Source: JANRKT01 sp033763355 (GTDB lineage Bacteria; Bacteroidota; Bacteroidia; Chitinophagales; Chitinophagaceae). Taken from it: a stretch of 20,915 nt of DNA. A program made the translations under genes and the position numbers. This document shows positions 14,310-20,915 of this stretch, one piece after another. The stretch spans positions 1 to 20,915 of the forward strand of contig JANRKT010000405.1 in NCBI GenBank assembly GCA_033763355.1. Direction: 5' to 3'. The notes beneath the pieces were generated by a model. It saw only the letters and a list, made by a program, of their open reading frames with translations. It did not search any database and was not told the origin of the DNA. The first letter of the stretch is position 1; each line of letters opens with the position of its first letter.

Positions 14310-16982
14310 CTATTGCTTAACGAGTTTCTGTACAATTCTTGCAGTTCCTGTTTGTATAATTACCTGGTAATTTCCTTTCTGCAGGCGTGATGCATCAGCC
14401 TGTATGGTGTTCCTTCCTTTTTGTAGCGCTGCATTAAACTGCTGTACCATCTGGCCCGACATATTGTATATCCTTACCGTTGCAGTTGCCGGTTGTATTA
14501 CATTGCTTACAGCGATATTGAATTTTCCTCCAACGGGGTTGGGATATACAGCAGCAGTAATTTTTCCCGCACCCGTATTATTTCCTGCAACAGGCCTTTC
14601 AGGCAAAGGCCCTGAAGCGGATTCCGGCATATCTGTTTCCCATAAACCTTTACCATGTGTGCCCAGCCTTAATTTATTGTTTGCCGCAACAGCAAGGTCC
14701 ATCACCATTGTGGCATCGGTAAGGCCGTCGTTATATGGTATCCAGTCCGGTTGTGTGCTCCCATCTGTAACGCCTGTTGCATAATATATACCCAGGTCGT
14801 TACCCACAATAACAGTTTGTGGATTCGCAGGATCAAATATCACGGTATTGTGCGGAACATCAGGAAGGCCTGCACTGATATCAACCCAGCTGTTGCCCTG
14901 GTTATTGCTCATAAAAACATGGCTGCTGCCAAAACCTGAAAGGGTAACAATGATATGGTCGTCATTGTTGGGGTCAACTGCTATATCGGTATAATAACGA
15001 TCGGGCAATGTCCCGGTAATTTCATTAAATGCACCGCCGCCATTGGTACTGCGGAACAGCCTGCTTCTTGCGCCACCGCCCGGTACGGTTGACGCATATA
15101 ATTTGTCAGCGCTGTAAGATGATACCGCTAATTTTAAAATGGGCGCTGAACTGTTGCTCAATACCACACCGCCATTTGCATTGCTCCATGTGCTTCCTTT
15201 ATTGGTTGATTTTTTTAAGTAGATGGTTCCGCCATACATAACATTTGTATTGGCAGGGCTCATTACAAGCGGGGCGCTGAAACATGATTTTTCCGATCCG
15301 CTTGAATTGCTATAAACCGTACTGAATGTAGAAGCCCTGTTGGTGGATTTATAAACTGTAAAGTAATATAAGCTCCCGAAGCAGGTGTTGTCATTGGTGG
15401 GATCAATAACAGCGGAGAAACCATCGCCGCCGATTTTTCTTTTACAGCCTGGTAAACCGGCATAAACAAAAGTGGCGTTATCCTGCAGGCCGCAAATCAT
15501 AAAATTGGCATCGGTATTTGATGCGGCCATATAAGCGTATATCTGCGCAGTTTGCAGGCCTCCGTTTAAACCGGTAAAAGAACTTGCACTGTTGGTGCTT
15601 TTGAACAAACCGCCATCCGTGCATGCAAATAATGTGGTGCTGCTGAATGGTGAAATGTACAGACGGTGTATATCCGCATGCACATAATTGGTAGTGGTTC
15701 CTTCATAAGTAGCTCCAACCGTAGTATTATTAAAATCCCATTTGCTCCAGTCGCTCCTTTTACTTAATGTGCCCCCGCCTGTTGTAGTTCTGTATATATC
15801 CATTTCCGCTACATAAACCGTATTTGCGTTTGAAGGGCTTGCAACCACATCATGCGCATACCATCCCTGGTTATTAATGTATGCTGTGCTGCTTGCTTTT
15901 GACCAGGTGCTGCCATTATTTGAGGATGAATATAAACCGCTTGAAGCAGAGCTGCCGGGAGATTTTCCGATGCTGGCATATACTTTACTGGTATTGGCAG
16001 TGCTGATGCTCAGGCGGATCATGCCGCTTATGGTGGAAGGCAAACCGCTTGTGAGTTTTGTAAAAGAAGGTGAAGAAGCGCCTGCATTTGTTGTTTTATA
16101 AATACCATTGCCGGCAGAAGTAAAATTTCCGCAGCCAACATACATGGTGCTGGTATCGCCGGGCTTCATGCAAATATCCATTGCCATGGGAATGGTGTGG
16201 ATCAATGACCATGTAGTACCCGAATTAAACGACCTGTAAACCCCGTCTGTTGTAGCGGCAAAAACCGTTGAAGGTTTTAAAGGATTAATAATAAGATCTG
16301 CTATGCCTTTCAGGTTCGAAGATGCAAAGTCGAGTGATTTGCTCCATGTTGTTCCGCCATCTGTTGATTTAAGGATGCCGATTCCGTAAGAACCCCTGAA
16401 TATCCTGTTGTTATGCCCTTCGTATCCGTTACCGCCTGAATTATATACTTCCCCAGTGCCAAGGTAAATCTCATTGGGATTGGATTGATTTACTGCAATG
16501 GCGCTGATGCCCAGAACAGGAAAACCAGTTGGCACGTTCGTCCAGTTTATTCCGTTTGCGCCGCCTGTACCGCCATTGGTGGTTTTCCATAAACCGCCGC
16601 TTGCAGAACCAACCCACATGGTGTTGGCATCAGTGGGATGAAACGCCATACAAAGAATACGGCCTGCAAAATTTTTAGGCGCCAGGGGCGTCCATGGAAT
16701 GGTTGGCGCATCCGGCCCCATAAGCTGTACACGTTTTGCCTTGCTTCTCATTTCATCATCTTTAAATTTCCTGTAAGCAATATTGAGCTTGCCATCAGGA
16801 ATAGAAGGAAACGGATAGGCTCGCATCTCACCCCACATGCCCATCATTTCGTAGGCAGTAAGGCTTTCTTCTTCATTTTCAGTTTGAGGGGATGATTTTT
16901 CTGAACCGGTGAAATAGTAAACAGTTAAAGCAGCAATTCCTATGAATGCAATGGCTACAGCAGTCAGTAGTTTGGTTCGCAT
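14310..16982 (-). CDS. T9SS-secreted BNR/sortilin-like beta-propeller protein
   Basis: This 890-residue protein begins with a short basic head and a hydrophobic segment (about 5-25) serving as export signal. The body consists of sortilin/BNR-type repeats with many Asp-box-like turns, such as KSTDGGTTWS, RSFNSGTTWS, SSSNNGSTWS and KSTNKGSTWS, giving one or two propellers over about 90-790. The last 75 or so residues are a type A Por secretion domain: AAVYPNPVGGKFNI, VRIYNMSGQMV, LQKGNYQVII and a basic end KLVKQ. The protein should thus pass the outer membrane by T9SS and be surface-anchored or released. Family members include glycoside-hydrolase-like and adhesion proteins; no catalytic residues can be assigned, so the substrate is unknown. 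Confidence 0.9.
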   Translation of the reverse strand: MRTKLLTAVAIAFIGIAALTVYYFTGSEKSSPQTENEEESLTAYEMMGMWGEMRAYPFPSIPDGKLNIAYRKFKDDEMRSKAKRVQLMGPDAPTIPWTPLAPKNFAGRILCMAFHPTDANTMWVGSASGGLWKTTNGGTGGANGINWTNVPTGFPVLGISAIAVNQSNPNEIYLGTGEVYNSGGNGYEGHNNRIFRGSYGIGILKSTDGGTTWSKSLDFASSNLKGIADLIINPLKPSTVFAATTDGVYRSFNSGTTWSLIHTIPMAMDICMKPGDTSTMYVGCGNFTSAGNGIYKTTNAGASSPSFTKLTSGLPSTISGMIRLSISTANTSKVYASIGKSPGSSASSGLYSSSNNGSTWSKASSTAYINNQGWYAHDVVASPSNANTVYVAEMDIYRTTTGGGTLSKRSDWSKWDFNNTTVGATYEGTTTNYVHADIHRLYISPFSSTTLFACTDGGLFKSTNSASSFTGLNGGLQTAQIYAYMAASNTDANFMICGLQDNATFVYAGLPGCKRKIGGDGFSAVIDPTNDNTCFGSLYYFTVYKSTNRASTFSTVYSNSSGSEKSCFSAPLVMSPANTNVMYGGTIYLKKSTNKGSTWSNANGGVVLSNSSAPILKLAVSSYSADKLYASTVPGGGARSRLFRSTNGGGAFNEITGTLPDRYYTDIAVDPNNDDHIIVTLSGFGSSHVFMSNNQGNSWVDISAGLPDVPHNTVIFDPANPQTVIVGNDLGIYYATGVTDGSTQPDWIPYNDGLTDATMVMDLAVAANNKLRLGTHGKGLWETDMPESASGPLPERPVAGNNTGAGKITAAVYPNPVGGKFNIAVSNVIQPATATVRIYNMSGQMVQQFNAALQKGRNTIQADASRLQKGNYQVIIQTGTARIVQKLVKQ

Positions 16983-17192
16983 AGTTGGTTTTTTAAAAGA
17001 TCCGGCTTTTTAAAAGCACAGAATAAGGTTAATAAAACGGGTTTGTCAAATTTATTAAAAAAAACAGGTGTAAGTGTTTTTTCAATTTAGAGCAGGAAAA
17101 ATATTTACGATAAAATAAAACTATACCAGCACGGGTAGGCTAAAATTTCAATATTTGGGCCGGTAAAGCGGCCTTATGGTTGATTGTGGCTG

Positions 17193-17222
17193 CAAAAAAA
17201 ACCCGGCAGAATTTACCGGGTT
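17193..17222 (-). terminator. Rho-independent terminator for the minus-strand TIM-barrel gene
   Basis: On the minus strand AACCCGG (17222 to 17216), a 9-nt loop and CCGGGTT (17206 to 17200) are followed by a run of eight T residues. It lies about 160 nt past the stop of the isomerase-like gene; the MITE-like element sits between them. Confidence 0.7.
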
Positions 17223-17231
17223 ATCTTAAAT

Positions 17232-17363
17232 AGACCTCTTGCATAAATCGTTTTCCTATTGTATTAAATTGGTTTGTCATGCCAAAGAATGAGGCATCTA
17301 TTTAAAATTATCAATAGATTTCTCCTTCGTCGAAATGACAAAAACAATTTATGCAAGAGGTCT
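17232..17363. mobile_element. 132-bp MITE-like element enclosing a REP-like hairpin
   Basis: AGACCTCTTGCATAAAT at 17232-17248 is perfectly inverted at 17347-17363, and similarity extends to about 23 bp. Inside is a second imperfect palindrome: GTCAT...GGCATC at 17276-17298 against GATTTC...ATGAC at 17317-17339, part of a repeat type I associate with Bacteroidota genomes. There is no transposase and no clear target duplication. It looks like a non-autonomous element or IS remnant of unassigned family, inserted between the isomerase-like gene and its terminator. Confidence 0.6.
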
Positions 17364-17379
17364 GATATGACAGGTGATT

Positions 17380-18288
17380 TTAATATCCCCATTTCTTCAT
17401 TACATCCAGGCATTCTTTCACGGTTTCCATCGGGGTCTTGCCCTGATAGGATTCTACTTCTATTATAAAATGAACAGTGCCGCCGGATTTTTTACCCAAC
17501 TCAACAACATCTTTTACACCCACAATGCCATTGCCAAGCACTGTACTTTCATATTTTTCATTTCCGCCGGTTGCTTTTATTTCATCCTTAACATGCATGC
17601 TGGGGAAACGGCCGGGGAATTGCTTCACCACATCAATGGCCACAGCGCCGCCGTTGTACAGGTTGCCGATATCAAGCTGCTGAATAACCAGGCCGGGGTC
17701 GGTATTTTTTAATATGATTTCATAGAGCGTCATGCCGTTCAGCTTTTCGCTGAATTCAAAGTCGTGGTTGTGGTAACCAAACTTCATCCCCGATTTTTTG
17801 CAGAGTTCGCCGCTTTTATTAAACACTTCCATAAACCGGAGCAGGTCATCATAATTTTTGCGATAGCTCTGGTCAAGCCAGGGGCTGATGACAAATTCCT
17901 GTCCCATTACTGCAGCATCTTCAACAGTGTATTTCCATAAATCAGTAAACTCCTTCTTACCCTCGTCCCAATGCGCCTTGCCCATTACGGTATGGCCGCT
18001 GGGCATTTTTATTCCGAGGTCGCCGAGTATTTTTTTAAATTCTGCGGGTGAATAACCATAAAACTTGCGGTTGATGTAATTGGCATGTTCCACATGTTTA
18101 AAACCCATAGCGGCAAGGGCTTTAAGCGTGCCCAGCGGGTCCTTCTGCATATCCTGCCGGATAGAATACAACTGGATACCAGTGAGCTGTTTGCTTTTGG
18201 CAAGCGCCATCAGTTGCCCAGCGAACAATGCAGAACCTGCAATGGCCAGGGTACCGGTTTTAATAAAATGTCTTCTTGAAGTGCGCAT
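17380..18288 (-). CDS. Tat-exported sugar phosphate isomerase/epimerase-like TIM barrel
   Basis: The protein has 302 residues from the Met codon at 18288. The twin-arginine signal TSRRHFIK followed by a hydrophobic stretch (SALFAGQLMALA) indicates folded export to the periplasm. The rest is an AP-endonuclease-2/xylose-isomerase-like barrel, with GIQLYSIR, GFKHVEHANY, FGYHNHDFEF, QQLDIGN, MHVKDE and FIIEVESYQG. His, Glu and Asp at these strand ends are the expected divalent-metal ligands. Members of this exported group are often annotated as sugar isomerases or hydroxypyruvate-isomerase-like, with unknown substrates. An upstream in-frame ATG at 18306 lies beside a -7-like TATCTTTC (18314 to 18307), making 18288 the likelier start. 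Confidence 0.88.
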   Translation of the reverse strand: MRTSRRHFIKTGTLAIAGSALFAGQLMALAKSKQLTGIQLYSIRQDMQKDPLGTLKALAAMGFKHVEHANYINRKFYGYSPAEFKKILGDLGIKMPSGHTVMGKAHWDEGKKEFTDLWKYTVEDAAVMGQEFVISPWLDQSYRKNYDDLLRFMEVFNKSGELCKKSGMKFGYHNHDFEFSEKLNGMTLYEIILKNTDPGLVIQQLDIGNLYNGGAVAIDVVKQFPGRFPSMHVKDEIKATGGNEKYESTVLGNGIVGVKDVVELGKKSGGTVHFIIEVESYQGKTPMETVKECLDVMKKWGY

Positions 18289-18403
18289 AGCAATTGTTTT
18301 TTTCAATGAAAGATAAAAAAGGGATAAACAGTTTCCGGCATTTAAGGTAGCACTTTTATTTTATCCGCAACGCCACCGAATATATGAATGGAGTCAGCGG
18401 ATT

Positions 18404-18435
18404 AATCATGTACCGCATTGATAATTGTCATGATT
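18404..18435. promoter_or_regulatory. Inverted repeat in the divergent promoter region
   Basis: AATCATG (18404-18410) and CATGATT (18429-18435) are perfect 7-bp inverted arms 18 bp apart, between the divergent isomerase-like and CBS genes. This is a possible operator; chance is not excluded. Confidence 0.2.
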
Positions 18436-18479
18436 CAATTCCGGTATTTTGGCCAACTTTACCTATATAAAAATGTTAT

Positions 18480-18935
18480 ATGCGTACCGTAAAAGACATA
18501 TTGCAAAGCAAACCGAAGGCTTTTAACAACATTGCACCTTCTGCCACTGTGCTGGATGCACTGAACCAGTTGAATTCAGTTAACCTGAGTTACCTTATTG
18601 TAATGGACGGCGACGATTACAAAGGTGTTTTTTGTGAAAGGGATTACAGCCGCAACGTCATCTTAAAGGGCCGTGCAAGCAACAGCACCATGGTAAAGGA
18701 TGTGATGACAATTGATTTGCCGGTGGTTGAACTTACAGATACTGCAGAAACCTGTATGAAAATGATGGATACCCATAAAACACGCTACCTGCTTGCACTT
18801 GATGACCGAAAGTTTGCAGGCATCATCACCATACATGATTTATTGAGACAGGTAATTACAAATAAAGAAGCTGTTTTTGATAATGGCCTTGCTGCAAAGC
18901 TGATTGACAGGGAGGAAAGCGGAAAGGTTTATTGA
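18480..18935 (+). CDS. CBS-domain pair protein
   Basis: This 151-residue cytoplasmic protein is made almost entirely of two CBS domains, at about 8-65 and 72-130. CBS1 has ATVLDALNQLNSVNLSYLIVMD and FCERDYSRNVI; CBS2 has MVKDVMT, LTDTAETCMKMM and FAGIITIHDLL. CBS pairs bind adenine nucleotides (AMP, ATP, SAM) and usually act as sensors. No effector domain is attached, so it probably regulates a separate partner. It is monocistronic, divergent from the Tat TIM-barrel gene and convergent with the aldolase gene. The start is the ATG at 18480. Confidence 0.9.
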   Translation: MRTVKDILQSKPKAFNNIAPSATVLDALNQLNSVNLSYLIVMDGDDYKGVFCERDYSRNVILKGRASNSTMVKDVMTIDLPVVELTDTAETCMKMMDTHKTRYLLALDDRKFAGIITIHDLLRQVITNKEAVFDNGLAAKLIDREESGKVY

Positions 18936-18958
18936 ATATTACAGGCGCCGGGTGGCAG

Positions 18959-19558
18959 CTACAATTCTTTTAAGCTGTCAAGTATTACCTGTCCTGCTTC
19001 CGACGCTGTTTTTCCAAAGGAAATGACACCTTCTTCATGACCGCCCATGGCAAATATCCCCTGTTTGTCCATGTCGTGCTCTTTAAACAGGCGGAATATT
19101 TCAGCGGCCATAGCCGTGGTTCCATAAGCAATGCTGCTGCCTGTTGATGGCAGCAACTTTAAAAGGTTCTTCCACAATTGCAGGTGGTGCACATGAAATA
19201 CAAATTGGGTTTGTTGGGAACATTCATAAATGGCGGCATGGGTTAATGATTCTGAAGAGGCTTTAACGGGGCCTTCAGCAGTCAATGTATTTTCGTTAAA
19301 GTTATAACGTGTTACCAGCGAATAATGCACGGATTTAAGTTTTTTCAACCGGCCTGTTCCCGAACCGCTGATGATAAATGTGTTTTGTTTAAACCGCCTG
19401 CTGATGTTCCCGTAGCCAATGCCATCAGTTGTTACACCAAGAAGCTTTTCGTGGTATAGTTTGTTGCGCCAGTTGTTCAGTTCTTTAACCTGTTCGGCGG
19501 GCAGGGCCTCTTTTTTTATCCAGTTACAGTTGAATTTTATAACGCCTTCTTCTTTCAT
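18959..19558 (-). CDS. Class II aldolase/adducin family protein, MtnB- or Ald2-like
   Basis: This 199-residue protein has the full class II aldolase active site: catalytic E103 in VKASSESLTHAAIY, zinc ligands H122 and H124 in FHVHH, and H174 in MGGHEEGVISFG. YGNIS (49-53) is the usual N-terminal phosphate-site motif. It overlaps mtnA by 4 bp (ATGA), so the two are translationally coupled. Two roles fit. One is MtnB, dehydrating methylthioribulose-1-phosphate in the methionine salvage pathway. The other is an Ald2-type aldolase splitting methylthioribulose- or 5-deoxyribulose-1-phosphate to DHAP and an aldehyde (DHAP shunt). The motifs do not separate them, and no mtnC, mtnD or mtnK is visible here. 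Confidence 0.82.
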   Translation of the reverse strand: MKEEGVIKFNCNWIKKEALPAEQVKELNNWRNKLYHEKLLGVTTDGIGYGNISRRFKQNTFIISGSGTGRLKKLKSVHYSLVTRYNFNENTLTAEGPVKASSESLTHAAIYECSQQTQFVFHVHHLQLWKNLLKLLPSTGSSIAYGTTAMAAEIFRLFKEHDMDKQGIFAMGGHEEGVISFGKTASEAGQVILDSLKEL

Positions 19559-20667
19559 ATTTCCCTTTTTTCAGGAAAGAGCCTTAGTATGTCTTCTTCG
19601 CTTGCTTTGCATATGCCGCGTTCGCATATTAAACCGGTAATGAGCCTTGCCGGGGTTACATCAAAGCCATAATTTGATGCAGGGCTGTTGACGGGGGTGA
19701 GCAATATTTTTTTTATCTCATCGTCACACCAGCCATGCATATACTTTACTTCATCGGCGCTTCTTTCTTCTATTTCTATTTCTTTCAGGCCGTCGCGTAT
19801 GTTCCAGTCAAAAGTTGAAGAAGGCAATGCTACATAAAACGGGATTTTGTTGTCATGCGCTGCAAGCGCTTTAAGATAAGTGCCTGTTTTATTGGCAGCA
19901 TCGGCGCTGCGGGTTACCCGGTCTGCGCCGGTTATTACCATATCAACCATGCCATGCTGCATCAGGTGCCCCCCGGCATTGTCTGCAATTACCGTATGGG
20001 GCACTCCCTGGTTGAGCAGTTCCCATGCGGTGAGGCTTGCGCCCTGGTTGCGGGGCCTTGTTTCATCTACCCATACATGGATATTTATTCCTCTTTCAAA
20101 TGCTTCATATATGGGGGCTGTTGCAGAACCATAATCCACAAAGGCCAGCCAGCCTGCATTGCAGTGCGTCAGAATATTTACGGGTTCCCCTTTTTTCTTT
20201 TTTGAAATTTCTTCAATGAGTGAGACCCCATTTAAACCAGTTTTCCGGCAGTAACCTGCATCTTCATCTGCAATGAGCAATGCAGTATCTTTTGCAATTT
20301 TTATTTTATCATCAATGGTGCCGTCACTGGCTATTGCAGCAAGTTGCCGGTTCACCGCCCATTCGGGGTTTACCGCTGTGGGCCTTGCAGATTTTAATTT
20401 ATCTGCACATTCATTCAAATGCGTTTCAAAAGAATTTTTTCGGGCAGCTTCCATTGCTGCGAGGTACATGCCATATCCTGCCGCTGCGCCAATAAGGCCT
20501 GCACCCCTTACCGCCATATCTTTTATGGCTTCCACCACATCATTTACGGTGTGCAGGTCTTTAATGATGAAACGGTGCGGCAGCAAACGCTGGTCAATAA
20601 TACTGATGACTTTATCATTTTGTCCGTTAAGCCAGATGGTGCGGTAATGTTGCCCGTTAACTTTCAT
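19555..20667 (-). CDS. mtnA: S-methyl-5-thioribose-1-phosphate isomerase MtnA
   Basis: This 370-residue protein is of normal MtnA length. It converts 5-methylthioribose-1-phosphate to 5-methylthioribulose-1-phosphate in the cytoplasm. Conserved motifs include AVRGAGLIG (52-60, usually RGAPAIG), THCNAGWLA with catalytic C169, VDETRPRNQGASLTAWEL (200-217), and TGADRV with catalytic D249 followed by ANKTGTY. It is first in a two-gene operon, overlapping the class II aldolase gene by 4 bp. A -7-like TATATTTA lies about 20 nt upstream. The RGAGLIG variation from RGAPAIG is mild and the catalytic pair is intact. The MtnA call is firm, though related aldose-phosphate isomerases exist. Confidence 0.93.
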   Translation of the reverse strand: MKVNGQHYRTIWLNGQNDKVISIIDQRLLPHRFIIKDLHTVNDVVEAIKDMAVRGAGLIGAAAGYGMYLAAMEAARKNSFETHLNECADKLKSARPTAVNPEWAVNRQLAAIASDGTIDDKIKIAKDTALLIADEDAGYCRKTGLNGVSLIEEISKKKKGEPVNILTHCNAGWLAFVDYGSATAPIYEAFERGINIHVWVDETRPRNQGASLTAWELLNQGVPHTVIADNAGGHLMQHGMVDMVITGADRVTRSADAANKTGTYLKALAAHDNKIPFYVALPSSTFDWNIRDGLKEIEIEERSADEVKYMHGWCDDEIKKILLTPVNSPASNYGFDVTPARLITGLICERGICKASEEDILRLFPEKREI

Positions 20668-20765
20668 GTAATGCTGTAAGGGGATAAATATACGGAGGAT
20701 TGGAAAGATGAAACGGGATTACATTTCCGGACATACCCTCTTTTTCTGAAAAAATAAAATGAGGC

Positions 20766-20777
20766 ATTGCCGGCAAT
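20766..20777. promoter_or_regulatory. Perfect 12-bp palindrome upstream of folC
   Basis: ATTGCCGGCAAT lies six bases before the -33 element of folC, within the mtnA/folC divergent region. It may be a regulator site; short palindromes also arise by chance. Confidence 0.25.
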
Positions 20778-20782
20778 TATTA

Positions 20783-20815
20783 TTTGGCTCTTATCAATCA
20801 GCCCATTTAATTTTG
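20783..20815 (+). promoter_or_regulatory. Bacteroidota-type promoter of folC
   Basis: TTTG (20783-20786) and TAATTTTG (20808-20815) are separated by 21 bp, fitting the -33 TTTG / -7 TAnnTTTG promoter. The ATG at 20826 lies 10 nt after the -7 element, so the leader is very short. Confidence 0.55.
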
Positions 20816-20825
20816 CCCTCTTTCA

Positions 20826-20915
20826 ATGACATACCAGCAAACTATTGACTATCTCTTTGCCAAACTGCCGATGTTCAGCCGCATCGGCGTTGCAGCCTAT
20901 AAAAAAGACCTTACC
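20826..20915 (+). CDS. folC: Folylpolyglutamate/dihydrofolate synthase, N-terminal fragment
   Basis: The last 90 bases encode the first 30 residues of a protein that runs off the window. MTYQQTIDYLFAKLPMF followed by RIGVAAYKKDLT is the characteristic start of Bacteroidota FolC, which adds glutamate to folates and makes dihydrofolate from dihydropteroate. The Mur-ligase ATP loop lies beyond the edge and cannot be checked. It has its own promoter and is divergent from mtnA. Confidence 0.75.
   Translation, partial: MTYQQTIDYLFAKLPMFSRIGVAAYKKDLT

Larger units (their letters stand above)
16983..17379. other. Long intergenic region with terminator and MITE-like element
   Basis: This 397-bp gap has no gene. 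It holds a near-duplicated TTTTTTAAAAG motif next to the propeller gene start, a minus-strand terminator (17200-17222) and a 132-bp terminal-inverted-repeat element (17232-17363). The stretch 17040-17160 is A+T-rich with no recognisable element. Confidence 0.5.

Noticed and set aside
1..20915. CRISPR array, tRNA, rRNA, transposase or integrase genes
   Set aside because: No regularly spaced repeats, cloverleaf-like or rRNA sequence, or recognisable recombinase motifs were seen on either strand.

Overview
The window looks like chromosomal DNA of a Bacteroidota member, most likely a Chitinophagia/Chitinophagaceae-type organism. Evidence: several genes carry the Bacteroidota -7 promoter element TAnnTTTG; there is a TonB-dependent receptor with an N-terminal CarboxypepD_reg-like domain, a LytS/LytTR pair, several surface lipoproteins, a Por/type IX (T9SS) C-terminal sorting domain, PepSY-like repeats, and GC-rich palindromic repeats of a kind I associate with this group. 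Genus is not determinable by eye.

Layout. (1) 1-1040: an AT-rich accessory segment with a minus-strand MntA/HepT (MNT/HEPN) toxin-antitoxin pair. It lies between a long imperfect hairpin with attC-like ends (134-331) and a second attC/attI-like core (1033-1039), so it resembles one integron cassette; no integrase is present. (2) 1245-3257 (-): an ABC-F ATPase with an in-frame palindromic repeat. (3) 3354-3968 (+): a small DUF3347 lipoprotein, divergent from the ABC-F gene. (4) 4055-8308 (+): TonB-dependent receptor, LytS-type sensor kinase and LytTR response regulator. (5) 8309-11165 (+): three secreted lipoproteins, namely a triple PepSY-like protein, a small cytochrome-c-like protein with an unusual CX5CH motif, and an intradiol-dioxygenase-fold protein. 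The two long intergenic gaps here share a composite motif (ATCGGCACA-N7-CATTCA). At 8344-8382 it is a 21-bp-period direct repeat, the geometry expected for LytTR-domain binding. (6) 11212-12424 (+): an unknown protein overlapping a pirin-like cupin that has lost its metal ligands. (7) 12521-14098 (+): secreted M28 zinc peptidase, convergent with a T9SS-secreted BNR/sortilin-like beta-propeller protein (14310-16982, -) across a bidirectional terminator. (8) 17200-18306: terminator, a 132-bp MITE-like element, and a Tat-exported sugar isomerase/epimerase-like TIM barrel (-). (9) 18480-18935 (+): CBS-pair protein. (10) 18959-20667 (-): class II aldolase and MtnA in a two-gene operon with a 4-bp overlap (methylthioribose/5-deoxyribose salvage). 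(11) 20826-end (+): start of folC behind a good Bacteroidota promoter.

The best candidate for an undescribed system is the LytSR block at 6492-11165. A four-TM kinase and LytTR regulator are followed by three unusual lipoproteins, with repeated operator-like sites in front of them. I infer a small LytTR-controlled envelope regulon, possibly linked to metal or redox chemistry; the sequence shows the motif sharing and gene order, not the regulation. No tRNA, rRNA, CRISPR array or transposase gene was found.
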